Both the position numbers and the translations under genes were made by a program. 64,000 nt of DNA, taken from contig NC_063261.1 in NCBI RefSeq assembly GCF_019578655.1, positions 9,246,446-9,310,445 on the forward strand, written 5' to 3'. Within the stretch, counting starts at the first letter, position 1. Each line of letters begins with the position of its first letter. This document shows positions 22,951 to 33,743 of this stretch, in pieces. A model generated the notes under the pieces. The model was given only the letters and a program-made list of their open reading frames with translations, was not told the DNA's origin and did no database searches. The stretch is from Ricinus communis. Lineage: Eukaryota > Streptophyta > Magnoliopsida > Malpighiales > Euphorbiaceae.

Positions 22951-24854
22951 AAGCTATTGCTTGTCCTCAAGCAATTAACAACTCACCTCATAAAACTGCA
23001 GTTAGCAATTCCTTACAGTTTATGCCCCTAGTCCATAACAGATAGTATCCGACACATCTCAAAGGATACTTAATCATAAATCAAATTGCAAATCATTAAC
23101 AGAGAATGGAAATAATATTAATGCATGAATAACTTAAATGACAACTCAATACAAACATCACGAACCAGTGCCTCACTGGGATCACTCAAGTCGCTCAAAG
23201 TGTATATTAGGTGAATAACAAATCCCTCAAAACAAATGCACAAGACCCGCTCACCATAAGCTTGCTCATAAATCATATCTTCGCTACTGTGAACAAGTAA
23301 ATACCAAAATCAAAGGGTCTTTACCAAGGTTATAATGGGGCTAAGGTAAAGGTACGGAGATTTGGACAGAAGTGTGAAAATGCTGGAATTCGTGCAATAA
23401 ACAATAGTATATGCTCAAAGGATTAAATGCCTAAGATCACAAAAAGAATCATTCACTAAAATCCCTACTTCATAGAATAACGCTCGCAAATGCTCTAAAT
23501 CCAATAAAGAGATAAATAATTAAAGAATTTTGTTTATTATATTTTTTTTTTCTTCTTCTTTTTTTTTCTTTTTTCTTTTTCTTTTTTTTCTTCTTTTTTT
23601 TTAATAATGAACTAGCAGCTTATTAGCGACCGCTGCATACAACTCGAATAAACATAAAGAATAACGAATACAAATTGGATCAAAGGGAGCATTTAAAATA
23701 TCAAAAAGATTTAGTGAATTTATCAACATAGCAACTGGCATTTTAATCCCACATAAAGTTGAATAAATCACAGAAAGAAATTCCAGCATAAGGGTAAAGG
23801 AAAGATAAATGTAAAGAATGGTATAATTGAAGTGTATAGGTATAGATTATGAAGAAAAGGTTAAGGCTCAAAACTGGCTAACTAATGGAAACATAAGGTG
23901 ATAGGCTTTTGGTCAAATGTGGTGAATCCTAAATCACCCAAATCATCTCATGGTATTCACAATATTCACGTAACTTCAACACGCATTACAAAGCAAGTTC
24001 TAGAAGCAAAGTCAAGTACAATGCACACTCAAATAAGAGATATAAAGAGCATTATGAATGCTCAACAGGCTCAAAATCTCACTTTGAGGTGTGGTATTAG
24101 GTGCAATTGGTTCGCAATATCATTAATTGAATCATTACTTAAGAAACACATGTATATGACATTATCGACTTTCTAAGTTAAAATTCGACAATTCGAAAAA
24201 CAATTAAATAACACCAGTTTAACCCAGCAGGGTTGATGTGTAAAACACCATCAATTGTTTTCCAAGGACAATGAACAACAAAGAAAAGTAACTACAATTC
24301 TATAAATCGAGTCATCAATCAGCTCAAAAATAACATACTCAAGTGCATAAAAACACAGTGTTCTAACATCCTAACAATACACAACACCTAGTGATAGCAA
24401 TTTCAGATATATCTAAGAATTATATGAGAGAGTAGGATTATAAGGTTTACCCACAACCACCCCATACTTGAAAAACACACTATCGTCAGTGTAAAATGTT
24501 GTGGATACCCCGCATGGGATGCTCAACTAAGAGAACAAAGGCAATACAATCTAAGTGCATGACATGTATAAAAAATAAAGTAAATAAATGCAGAAAAATA
24601 AAAAGATCTAGGGGACTGCCCTAATCATCCATTGAGGCTGATGTTGTGGAAATTCAGTGCCTCCTCGGTAGAATCTGAAAATAATAAAATAAAGAAATAA
24701 AATCAAAATTGAAACGAAAATTAAATAAAATATGAAAACTAAAACTAATAAAATTTTTCAAAACAAAAGGTTAAAATATTAGAAATTAAAGATAAAAATT
24801 AAGGTGCCTCCCAAAAGCGTTTCTTTTTTATGTGATGAGTCTTCTTAGCTGGAC
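22951..24854 (-). other. 3' noncoding part of nested Athila
   Basis: No frame of interest. A pyrimidine tract of about 70 nt lies at 23533-23602 on the plus strand. 23900-23960 matches, in reverse complement, the 3' noncoding region of the outer element at about 32810-32880, showing common descent. A hairpin and a second polypurine-like motif are at 24459-24492. Confidence 0.65.
24459..24492 (-). promoter_or_regulatory. Hairpin and internal polypurine-like motif
   Basis: On the minus strand, ACACT..AGTGT (24477-24492, 6-nt loop) is followed by CAAGTATGGGGT (24470-24459). The outer Athila has the same arrangement at 32356-32391. It could be an internal second-strand priming site; this is an inference from likeness to the true polypurine tract. 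Confidence 0.55.
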
Positions 24855-25997
24855 TCATGGTGAAAGGCAAATGGGCGTAATCAACGACCATCCATCCTTC
24901 TTCCAAGCAAATAGCTTCAAGTATCCGCTTAGAGGGATAATCGTCAATTTCCTCTTCCCGACTATCAAGCAAGCTGCCAGTATGATGGGCAAAACTCGCT
25001 CCTCGTATAATTGTACGTAGTCATGATGCTCTAGGGGCTCTTCCAATTTGAAAGCCGAAGTTTCACCAATTGGAAGGATTGACGGTTGGGCAATTTCTTC
25101 AGGAACGTCGATGGTTTTCTCTAGTCCTTGGCTTGGTTCACTTGCTAGAAGAAACTCCAGCTCCTCCAAGACTTCTTCATTAGATAACTCGTGCTCATCT
25201 TCCATCATCGAAGGGACTTGTGGAAAATCCACCAAAAATTCCTCTAACTGCAACTCAGCATCATCAACTATACGTTCTTATTGATAGTCTTTCAAAGGAA
25301 TCATGTTCGCCTCTTCCTTTTCTAGTTCCATCTCCATCTTCAAGAAATCGTCCTGCACAGAAGCATCATCGTCAAACATAGTAGATAAACCAGAAAAATT
25401 CTCACCTGAACGCAAAGTGACGGCGCTCAAGTGTTCCTCGGATTCAGTAGCGTTTGATGGAGTTCCTAATTGCTCTTCAGCTAGTAACTTGAAGATCAAG
25501 CCTACTTGATGCTCTATGTTCTTAATGGAGGCTTGTTGACTTTCAAGTACCCTCTCTGTTTGTTGGAATCTATCATCAAGACTTGTAATGAACCTCATCA
25601 TCAGCTCCTCCGACACTAACTCTTTATCTTGAGTTGAAAGTGCAAGATTAGGCTACTGATGTGGTTGCTGAGATTCTGGTGGTTCTGGGCCATCTAAGCT
25701 CCATCCAAAGGGTGAATGAGTGCTCCACTCTTGATTGTAGGTGCTTCCATACAAGTCATTTGGCCAACTTCCCATATAATTCACCTGTTCATAGTTATAA
25801 GAACAATGAGCAACATCACTATACAATGGACAATCATTACTCAAATGTAAACCACAACAAAATTCACAAAAAACTTGAGATGAAAAGATAGGAGTGGAGA
25901 GTTGATCAGTAGCCCTGCAAAATGATTCCACTCGAGCTTCTAAAGATGCATGGGTATCCCAATTTTTAGCACTCTTGGTTCCTAATCCCATTTTCAA
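24855..25997 (-). pseudogene. Athila family 2 gag remnant, one frame with two stops
   Basis: Three open segments (25997-25653, 25616-25278, 25253-24855) lie in a single reading frame, separated by a TAG near 25653 and a TAA near 25278, so this is one ancestral frame of about 380 codons. Segment 1 has a zinc-knuckle-like C-X2-C-X3-H-X4-C (C44, C47, H51, C56 from its first Met), as in Athila Gag. Segment 2 has the conserved Gag stretch QQASIKNIEHQVG and later LRSG. Segment 3 is acidic and resembles the linker that usually precedes reverse transcriptase, with no protease in between. The related copy at 43210-43670 has CAG where this one has the TAG, so that stop arose after the two diverged. The start at 25997 is the first Met; the true start is uncertain. 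Confidence 0.8.
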
Positions 25998-26158
25998 AAC
26001 GCATCATACAAAGAGTTTGACTTTAACATTGAACCTCCTTATCATTCACTACTTGAATCATAAACTTAACTAAATAAATATGTACAAATAAAACAGAAAT
26101 AAAATAAAAAAAATGGCTAAATTAACAAATAGCAAATTTCACTCTAGTTTTCAAACAT

Positions 26159-26176
26159 TCCCCGGCAACGGCGCCA
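26159..26176 (-). promoter_or_regulatory. Primer binding site for tRNA-Asp (nested Athila)
   Basis: Reverse complement reads TGGCGCCGTTGCCGGGGA, six bases inside the 5' LTR edge at 26183. Confidence 0.9.
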
Positions 26177-26182
26177 AAAACT

Positions 26183-27699
26183 TGATGGGCTAATTGTGTT
26201 AGCTACAATCTAAGGCAGTGTACCTATCAATGCAGTCTAGCACTAATGGCGAGTATTAAGGTCGTATTCCTTAGGAAAGTGAAAGCCCAGAGTTACTTCT
26301 TTGTTCTTTGTTATATTAACCTAAGATGAATGATGAATAATTTCTAAACTAACTAATAGCTAAAAGCAAAGTTTTAAGGGAGATGCACAAATGCATGGAT
26401 AAATGAAATAACCAAGATAAGAAAGCAAACCCAAAGGGAACCTAAAATAGTTGGTGATCAAACAAAAGATAAAGGATTGATGAATCCAATTATGCTACAC
26501 GTGGACGAATTCTTAACTGAATTCGATTTCTCTCTCGAGATAACCGAATTCCTAAACCTAATAACCTAAAGTTGGAATCTCTTCCTAACGGTTGATTCTT
26601 AAATTAGCATTAAGCTTTAATCCGCCTCTATTAAGCTTTGTTAATTCTTAATCCGACTAGTTAATTATCCTTATCTCTAAGTGATTATTAACCAGTTCTT
26701 GCTATTCAAAATTCTAATTGCCAAATGGACTTCTCAATCACACAAAGCAATCTAAACACCACAATTCACAACGTCTCATGGATAATGCTATCTTATTAAT
26801 ACTGAAATTAAGAAGAATACAAAACCAACTCAAACAATCCAACAATATAATATTAAGCCAACATAGTAAAGAAATCCTATGTTGAGAAATCCTATGTCTC
26901 ATGGATTTAATCAGTCTAGCTAAACATGTTCATGTTTAAAACAATCTAGGAAATCAATTACAATGAAAGAATAATGAAAATAAAACATGTACACCCTTTT
27001 CTCTCGAATTGGATGAACAGCTCCAAATCTGGATCTACACTTTGATTAATCTCCCAAATTGCCTCTTGAATTGCTCCACTACTGTTTTGCACTCGGAACC
27101 TTGTGATTCCGGGATTCTTCCTCCCTGCAACTCTCTCTCGCACTCAATACTGTGCAGAAACCGAACCAGCCGCCAGGCCTCTATGTCACTCCTTCCCCCT
27201 CTTTTTTCTTAAAAAAAATTATTTTCCTTATATATTTTGTTTCAGCACGACCGTGGTCAAGGTCAGGCCGGTCATGACAAATGAGTCTAGGCCGTCAAAA
27301 CTGTGGATCTCACCAAGTAGGTTTTCACCATGGTCGTGCCCCCGCTGGTGCTGGCCACCATGGCCCGTGGTGGCCGTGGAAACCGTGCCCAAACCATTAT
27401 TTTGAAGACCAAGTTTCGATGGTTTTTCGCGGCCAGAGTCCAGGCCGTGATGGTCAGCACGGCCTTGACTAAGGCCGTGCTCAATGTGTGCAACGCGAGC
27501 TCTTGTCCGATCTTGATGAATTCTCATCCATTTCCACACGTATTGATCTATAATTGCTTAAACACCGATGACGGTCCTATAAATGCTCCTGAAATGCAAA
27601 AGAAGACAAAACACGGGTAATCTGGGAATAAAAGTACAATAATTGCTAAGAACATACGCAATAATATGCAAGCAAATATGTGTAAAACTATGCACATCA
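26183..27699 (-). repeat. 5' LTR of nested Athila
   Basis: TG..CA ends on the element strand, 1517 bp, flanked outside by GCCAT. It contains a CACGGCC hairpin cluster (about 27245-27485) and a TATATA element near 27228-27236 placed like the promoter of the plus-strand relative at about 42048-42057. Confidence 0.92.
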
Positions 27700-27704
27700 G
27701 CCAT

Positions 27705-29318
27705 GAACAACTATCAGTGGCAATCCTCTAGGAGCCGACCAGGAAGACAGGGAGTGGTCAACAAAGTGGACTCTACAGCAGCCTTGACAGCTCAGATGGA
27801 GCTTCTAGCCAAGAAGATTGACCAACTCCAGATGTCGGTTCATGCAGCGAACGTTGGCTGCGAGTTTTGTGGTGGCCCGCATTACAGTGCGAACTGTACT
27901 GCGGGAGGTATGTTTTCTTCATCCCTCTACTACTTTTCCATCTAATTCTGCTATGTCTTCTGATGTTGAGCAGGTTGACTATATGGGGAATGCCCCAAGG
28001 CAGCAGAATGATCCTTACAGCAATACATACAACCCTGGGTGGCGCAATCATCCCAACTTCAGTTGGAGGAACGATAACACTCAGGGTCCACTTGGTTTTC
28101 AAAGACTTCGCAAGAACAATCGGCCTAGGCTCGCACAAGCTCCTCCCTCTACCGGAAAAGAAGTCAAATTTAGAGGAGCTTATGATGAAGTTTCAGGACG
28201 TCTACGGAGATGAGGTTCCAGCAAACTGATAGTGCACTTAGGAACCAGCAGGCCTCGATTCAGAACTTGGAGACCCAGATTGGCCAAATCTCTAAGATGT
28301 TGTCTGAGAGGCAACAAGGAGCGCTCCCGAGCACCACTTAGTCTAACCCGAGGGAGCACGTGAACGTCATCACTTTGCGTTTAGGTAAGTTAGTTTCAGC
28401 TCCTTATAAGCCTATTTTTGATGACGCCACTATTGATGTGCAGGTTGAGGCGAGCAGTAAGGATAGGGAACTTGAGGGAGAAAAGGTGAAATCAATTCCA
28501 GTCAGGGAATATCAACCTAAGATTCCTTATCCTGCTAGAGCTAAAAAGCAGAGGCGAAAGAGCAGTTCAGTAAGTTTTTAGATATTTTTAGAAAATTGCA
28601 TATTAACTTGCCTTTTATTGATGCATTGGAGCAAATGCCGAAGTATGCTAAGTTCTTAAATGACATACTTAGCAGAAAAAGGAAGTTGGAGGAGGTCGCC
28701 TATGTTCAGCTTAACGAGGAGTGCTCAGCGGTGTTTCAGAGCAAGTTGCCAAAGAAACGTCACGATCCAGGGAGTTTCACTATTCCCTGCACTTTAGGTA
28801 ATTTGTGTGTTGATAATGCATTAGCTGATTTGGGGGCTAGCATAAATGTCATGCCCACTAGCTTGTTCAATAAGCTAGGTTTGGGGGAGGCAAAATCCAC
28901 TAGGATGTGCATTCAATTAGCTGACCGTTCTGTTAAGCTTCCTAGGAGAATTGTGGAAAATGTGCTAGTTAAGGTAGATAAGTTCATATTTCCTGTGGAC
29001 TTTATGGTTTTGAATATCGACAATGAGCATGGTGTACCATTAATTTTGGGGAGACCTTTCCTTGCCACAGCTAGAGCTAAAATAGACGTATTTGAGGGGA
29101 AGTTAGAACTTAATGTAGGGGATGACTGTGTCACTTTTAGTTTACTCTCATTTGATAGTTCTTCCACCGACCATGTTCATGCCATTTGTAGTATTGATGG
29201 AATTGATCTTGCATGTAATACACAACCACAAGATGTACAAATGGATGATGCTATACATGTTTCTTCCCCTATTAGTATGTGTTATTCATCCGAAAAAAAA
29301 CAACTTGTATCAATATAA
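27705..29318 (+). pseudogene. Athila gag C-terminus and aspartic protease
   Basis: This continues the gag frame broken at 18469. It begins MNNYQWQSSRSRPGRQG, has a zinc knuckle CEFCGGPHYSANC (C-X2-C-X3-H-X4-C) at about 27860-27900 and the Gag helix QQASIQNLETQIG at about 28240-28285. Frameshifts lie near 27930, 28150, 28200 and 28560, and a TAG at about 28340, so the polyprotein is dead. The last segment (28596-29318, 240 codons) is still open and holds a retropepsin: catalytic D78 in ADLGAS, then LILGRPFL at residues 149-156. The normal enzyme cuts the Gag-Pol polyprotein. The frame ends at a stop and no reverse transcriptase follows. The active site reads DLGAS where many retropepsins have D(T/S)G, which is usual for Athila. 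Confidence 0.88.
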
Positions 29319-30631
29319 GACTTTGTGCTATGATAGACCCGAGAAGGGTAGTTGCAAGTTTGTTTTTGACAGGTCACTTAGCCGAAATTCAGAGTGGATG
29401 AATGGACATCCAAAATCGGTCCAGAGAGCGCCTCCTTAGTCATCTACCGCACACATCGGACCTTCTCATTGCGCTTATATGCCTCGAGCCCTAAACTTAC
29501 ATTGAGCCTACCTTCTTAATTTGCCTGCGATGTAGGAATGCTGATGCAGAGTCCAGCTAGCCGACTCAAACAAAAAGAAGCGCCTTCGGGAGGCATTCCC
29601 GAATCTATTTTTTTTATTAGTTGTGATTATTTCATTATTTTCCTTTGACTTTATTATAGTTGCTTAACAGTAATTAGGGTTTTTAATTTTATTCGGACTT
29701 ATGTAATCAGTGAGGACAGACTCTTCCGTTTGACCATATTTACCTGTTTTATGATCTAATTACGTGCATATATGTGTCAAATACAGGTAGGGAGTAAGGC
29801 GACTCGAGATGGCAAAGGAAAGCCCGGAAACACCCCGTTTCACCACGGTTTTCGTGGCCATCACGGGCTACAACCCTAGGCCGTGCTCCTCACCACGGCC
29901 GGAGTCAAGCCCGTGATGAAAGATAAAGAATAAGTGGTCATGGCTTTCGAAGGCATCACGAGATACAACCGCAGGCCGTGGTCATGAGCACGGCCGTGCC
30001 ACTGCCCGTGCCAAGGTGCTCACAAGAAGGCTGAAGGCTCAGCACGGGTCGAGTCCTAGCTGTGCTGGTCAGCACGGCCTTACCCTCACCCGTGCTGACC
30101 CCGTGCCTATAAGAAGGGGAGCCGTTCAAAAATTTTGCTTCCCCTTTATTTTTTTTAGCTCAAAGGTGTTGTTCTTATACCCTTATCTCACCCTTCTCAC
30201 TTTCCTCAGTGAATTCAAGTAAGTCTCTTCACTTATTGCTTTATGTTTTTTCATGATTTGACTTTTATTTTATACATATACTTTTGTTAGGACATGCTAG
30301 GATATCTTGGTGGCTTTATATTGTAACAATATGACCTCGGTTAGGTTAATTTATGTTAGTTGTTGTGTTTACGGTGAAGTCGGTTATGAAAATGATAAGT
30401 GTGGGGTTTGGCAGAAATAAAATTTGCCTACGGCATGAAAAGCATGAATAATGGTTAGAGTTGCAATTGCTGGTTCATGATAAATTAGATTGGTATGTAT
30501 CGGCTTATTAGTTTATACAAGTTTTCGGTTAGTCGAATTATAATCATTATGCTATTGATTTTCGATAGATTATTTCTTTCGTTAACTTGAATTATTGCAC
30601 AAAAAACTAATAATTCGTTGCATTAGGTGAT
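29319..30631 (+). other. Internal noncoding region of outer Athila, pol deleted
   Basis: Reverse transcriptase, RNase H and integrase would normally lie between the protease and this region. None can be seen, so several kilobases are missing, with the break probably at about 29320-29570. A hairpin with T tract lies at 29585-29617. A block rich in CACGGCC/GGCCGTG motifs (29835-30110) repeats the LTR motif inside the element. The rest (30130-30630) is a T-rich leader to the third ORF. Confidence 0.7.
29585..29617 (+). terminator. Hairpin followed by T tract
   Basis: TTCGGGA (29585-29591) pairs with TCCCGAA (29597-29603) across a 5-nt loop, followed by a run of eight Ts (29608-29615 approx.). 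I recall a CGGGAGGC..CCCG motif after integrase in other Athila elements. Its shape resembles a bacterial terminator, but in a plant element the function is unknown; an RNA structural signal is equally possible. Confidence 0.4.
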
Positions 30632-32125
30632 ATGACAGACTGCGATAAATCTAGTAGAAAGCAACCGAAACTCGTCGCTACCAGCAAGCGATCGCATGGT
30701 GAAGGAACGTCTTCCTCCACAGCACCAGAACCAGTACTAGCACCAGCACTTCCACCTCCACCACAACAACAAATAGTCCGACCTCGGAAAGCACCTGCTG
30801 TGAACCCATCCACACCTGGCCGTCATCCATTGTGGACATTCCCTAATGCAGACAATGAAAGTAGATTCTAAGTCATGAGATGGAAGCAAGTGATGGCGGG
30901 CCATTGCATAGACTTCACATCCCTGGAGAGAGTGGGATTGGCTTAAGATGTGCGCACACTATTCAAGACTCTACCGTATGCGAGATTCTTTGACATCATT
31001 GAGCCAACCTACTGTGAGCTTACGATCGAGTTCCTCAGCACCTTTTTCCTGCAAAGAATGACGGATCACAACCGGCATCACCGATGCAATTTATTTCAGG
31101 CTTAGGGAAAGGGAGTTCTCGATGTCGGTCCCACAATTTGGCATGCATTTGGGATTATGGACTGAACAGGAAATCTCGGGGGAGGAGTATCAGGGATGTC
31201 TCTACATCCACCCAATTTCATACGACACCATGTGGGACTCATTGGTAATGAGGCCGGGAAACATACTACCCAAGGTGTCTAAGGCGTCTAGCCTCTGGGA
31301 CCATCTCTGCTACCTTCACACCCTACTAACTTACACCATTACAGTCGAGGGGCGAGTTTTGGGGGCGATAACACGATCGATGTCTTTATTCTCTGGGCTA
31401 TACAACATCAAAAGAAGCTAGACTTGGGATATTTATTGGCTCACTAAGTCCGTTCATTTATAGTAGACGCCCAGAAGAAGATGCATTGTTGTTTCGGTCC
31501 GCACGTGACTAGGTTAGCTAAGAGACTGGATGTATTGGACGACTGTCTATCGGAGCTTTCAAATATTGGTGACATGACACCACTAGGGATCAGACAGATG
31601 ATCAACATGCAGATGATCATAGCCACTAGACATCCACATGGTATAGAATATAGGCTCGTGAGCACAATAGTTAGGGAGGCTAAAGAGGCAGCGGCTAGAG
31701 GAGCCCAACATCCGTCAGCTGGGATTCCGGATGTTAGGATTCCTAACCCAACTAGAGTGTTTATGCCCTCATCTGGAGCCTCATCCTCTCATTCGGCAGA
31801 GACATCGAGCGTTCAGATCAGTGCTATGCGATATCGAGTTTGTGCGGTTTCAAGAAGAGATGAAGACACAATTTGGCGGCTTGAACAGTATGCTTCAATA
31901 GCTCATGAGTGGATTAGAAAGGCAGGCCACCCAGACAGACTTCATAGTAGAAAGATGGCAGAGACTGGAGCACAAAATCAGTGGCTCATTGATGATATAG
32001 AGTTCGATCTGGCAACATGCTTCACGGACCCTGATCCACCACCGCCCCCTTCCTCAGCAAATTTCCCTGCCCCCCATCTTCCAACAGATCCAACCAGTGA
32101 GGATACACCATCAGCAGACTCCTAG
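30632..32125 (+). pseudogene. Athila third ORF (ATHILA ORF-1 / env-like type), broken
   Basis: It begins MTDCDKSSRKQPK at 30632 with a proline-rich N-terminus (30720-30780) and a stop at 30869. Reading on in changing frames gives LPYARFFDIIEPTYCELTIE (about 30970-31030), a short open piece (31122-31421), and a last open segment (31481-32125, 214 codons) with HVTRLAKRLDVLD and a C-terminal PPPPPSS run. The order and wording resemble the plant retrotransposon ORF-1 family (Pfam ATHILA ORF-1), which lies after pol in Athila and has been called env-like. No signal peptide or membrane segment can be claimed here. At least three frame breaks make it non-functional as one protein. Confidence 0.7.
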
Positions 32126-32355
32126 CGGAAAAAAAAAATTTATGATATTTTTCTCTTTCCTTTTTCTTTTTATTTTCATTCAGTTTATTATCTCCTTTTA
32201 CTTTCTTGCTTGTAGCATGCTTAATTTTATGTGCCTTGCATTTGTCTTTTTATGCTAAGTAGAACACTATGCCTTTCTAATTATAAAAAAAAATCAGCAT
32301 GATCTTCAATAACCATGATGTGTGAATCATATGCTTGCTCAGTTTTAATCTCTCT

Positions 32356-32391
32356 AACACTGTGGACAGTGTTATACTCAAGTGTGGGGTA
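32356..32391 (+). promoter_or_regulatory. Hairpin and internal polypurine-like motif
   Basis: AACACTG (32356-32362) pairs perfectly with CAGTGTT (32367-32373) across TGGA. CAAGTGTGGGGTA follows at 32379-32391, almost identical to the polypurine tract next to the LTR. The counterpart in the nested element is at 24459-24492. Confidence 0.6.
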
Positions 32392-33701
32392 GGTACCTAC
32401 CGATGTTGTGACTATCCTGTGTTTTGTTTCAATTAAGTAGTTGATGACTTTTTCTCCTTTGAATGGATTCCCTTATAGCTTTTATCGAACCTTGTTGGAA
32501 GAAGGCAATGAACGAATCTCTTAATTACAATCCAGCCAGGTAAAACTGGTATTTTTCCTTAATTCTTCCATTTTACTTTATCTTAGATATAGAACACTGT
32601 TAATATTGCTGCTTATTAATTGTGGTTGACTGTTTAAAATTTGGTTTGAGAATTCATGCAATTTTAACCTACTCAAATGGTGAGATTTTGAGCCAATTGG
32701 TGCATCACTATTTTTATGCTCCCTTTTTTTTCATTAGTGAGCATTGTACAGAATCTCTGTTTCTAGAACTTGCTTTACGATGTTTTTTGAGATTACATGA
32801 ATTCTCGATAATCGTGAGATGATTTGGGCACTTAGGATTTACACAATTTGACCAAAAGCCTAACCCTGTTTTTCCCTTAGTGTTTTGAGCCTTAGCCTTT
32901 CCTTTCGTGACACTCATTTTATCACTTCTATTCATTTTACCATTCTTTCTACCATTGTTGCTGGAAATTATGTAAGTTTATACTGCATTTCATTTTGGAT
33001 CAATCTGCATTCATATATTTCATTAAGTTGCTAGATTTTTCATAGATGCTCCTTTCAATTCAAAAAAAAAATTTGATATTCAGTCTTATTGTATGTGTCA
33101 ATAACCAACAACCCCTACATAAGCTATTGTAATATATATACATAGTATATAAATTGAAAAAAAAAAGAGTATTAATTTAGTTCATTTCGAGCATCATCTT
33201 ATTTTTAGAGCAACTTAGTGTTCATTTTGGTACAACACTTGATCCTTCGTTACTTTCTTGCATTACCTACTTAATTTCCAGCAACTTATAGCCTACTTTC
33301 CATATTTATCCGTACCCTACCTTAACCCTATTACAACCTGGCTCAAGACCCTTTGATCATGATTATTGATTATTTCGTAGTAGTGGAGATTGGATCTATA
33401 AGCAAGCCTATGGTAAGCACTTTTTCTGTATTTTTTTGTTGAGAGCTTATCGATCTTCTTTCACCTATATACACTTGTGTGTTTTGAGTGACATCTTGTG
33501 AGGCATGGTCCTCAATTTCTCAATTTAGATGGCTTATCATTTTAACTTTAGCAACTTTATTAAGTTTGTTCTCTTTCTTAAGCATTTAGTCATTTGGGGA
33601 TTTTGGGGAAAATCATTACGTAGTTTTGAAATTTGTTTTGAGCTAACTTCCTGCAATGCATTTGATTGAGTTATTTGATATCTGTTTGAGGAGTGCGTTG
33701 T

Positions 33702-33743
33702 TGATTGCTTGAGGACAAGCAAAAATTTAAGTATGGGGTAATT
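33702..33743 (+). promoter_or_regulatory. Polypurine tract region of outer Athila
   Basis: GCTTGAGGACAAGC, then AAGTATGGGGTAATT ending at the first base before the 3' LTR. This is the expected site of second-strand priming. Confidence 0.88.

Larger units (their letters stand above)
18470..27699 (-). mobile_element. Nested Athila retrotransposon (family 2), minus strand
   Basis: On the minus strand the order is 5' LTR (27699-26183), tRNA-Asp primer site (26176-26159), one gag-derived frame with two stops (25997-24855), long noncoding DNA, polypurine tract (22950-22936) and 3' LTR (22935-18470). The 3' LTR is split by a Tekay-like solo LTR. The target duplication GCCAT is perfect. The interior is only about 3.25 kb and no protease, polymerase or integrase was seen, so this is a short non-autonomous Athila derivative. 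It inserted into the gag gene of the outer element, against its direction. Confidence 0.93.
32126..33743 (+). other. 3' noncoding region of outer Athila
   Basis: No gene. It holds the internal hairpin/polypurine motif (32356-32391), A and T runs, and the true polypurine tract at the end. It shares segments with the 3' noncoding part of the nested family 2 element. Confidence 0.7.

Noticed and set aside
23533..23602. Polypurine tract or pyrimidine-rich promoter
   Set aside because: It is a low-complexity T/C run within the 3' noncoding part of the nested Athila element. The true polypurine tract is next to the LTR at 22936-22950.
27643..27699. Start codon at 27643 for the gag continuation
   Set aside because: Bases up to 27699 belong to the nested element's LTR. 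The host gag resumes after the target duplication at 27704.
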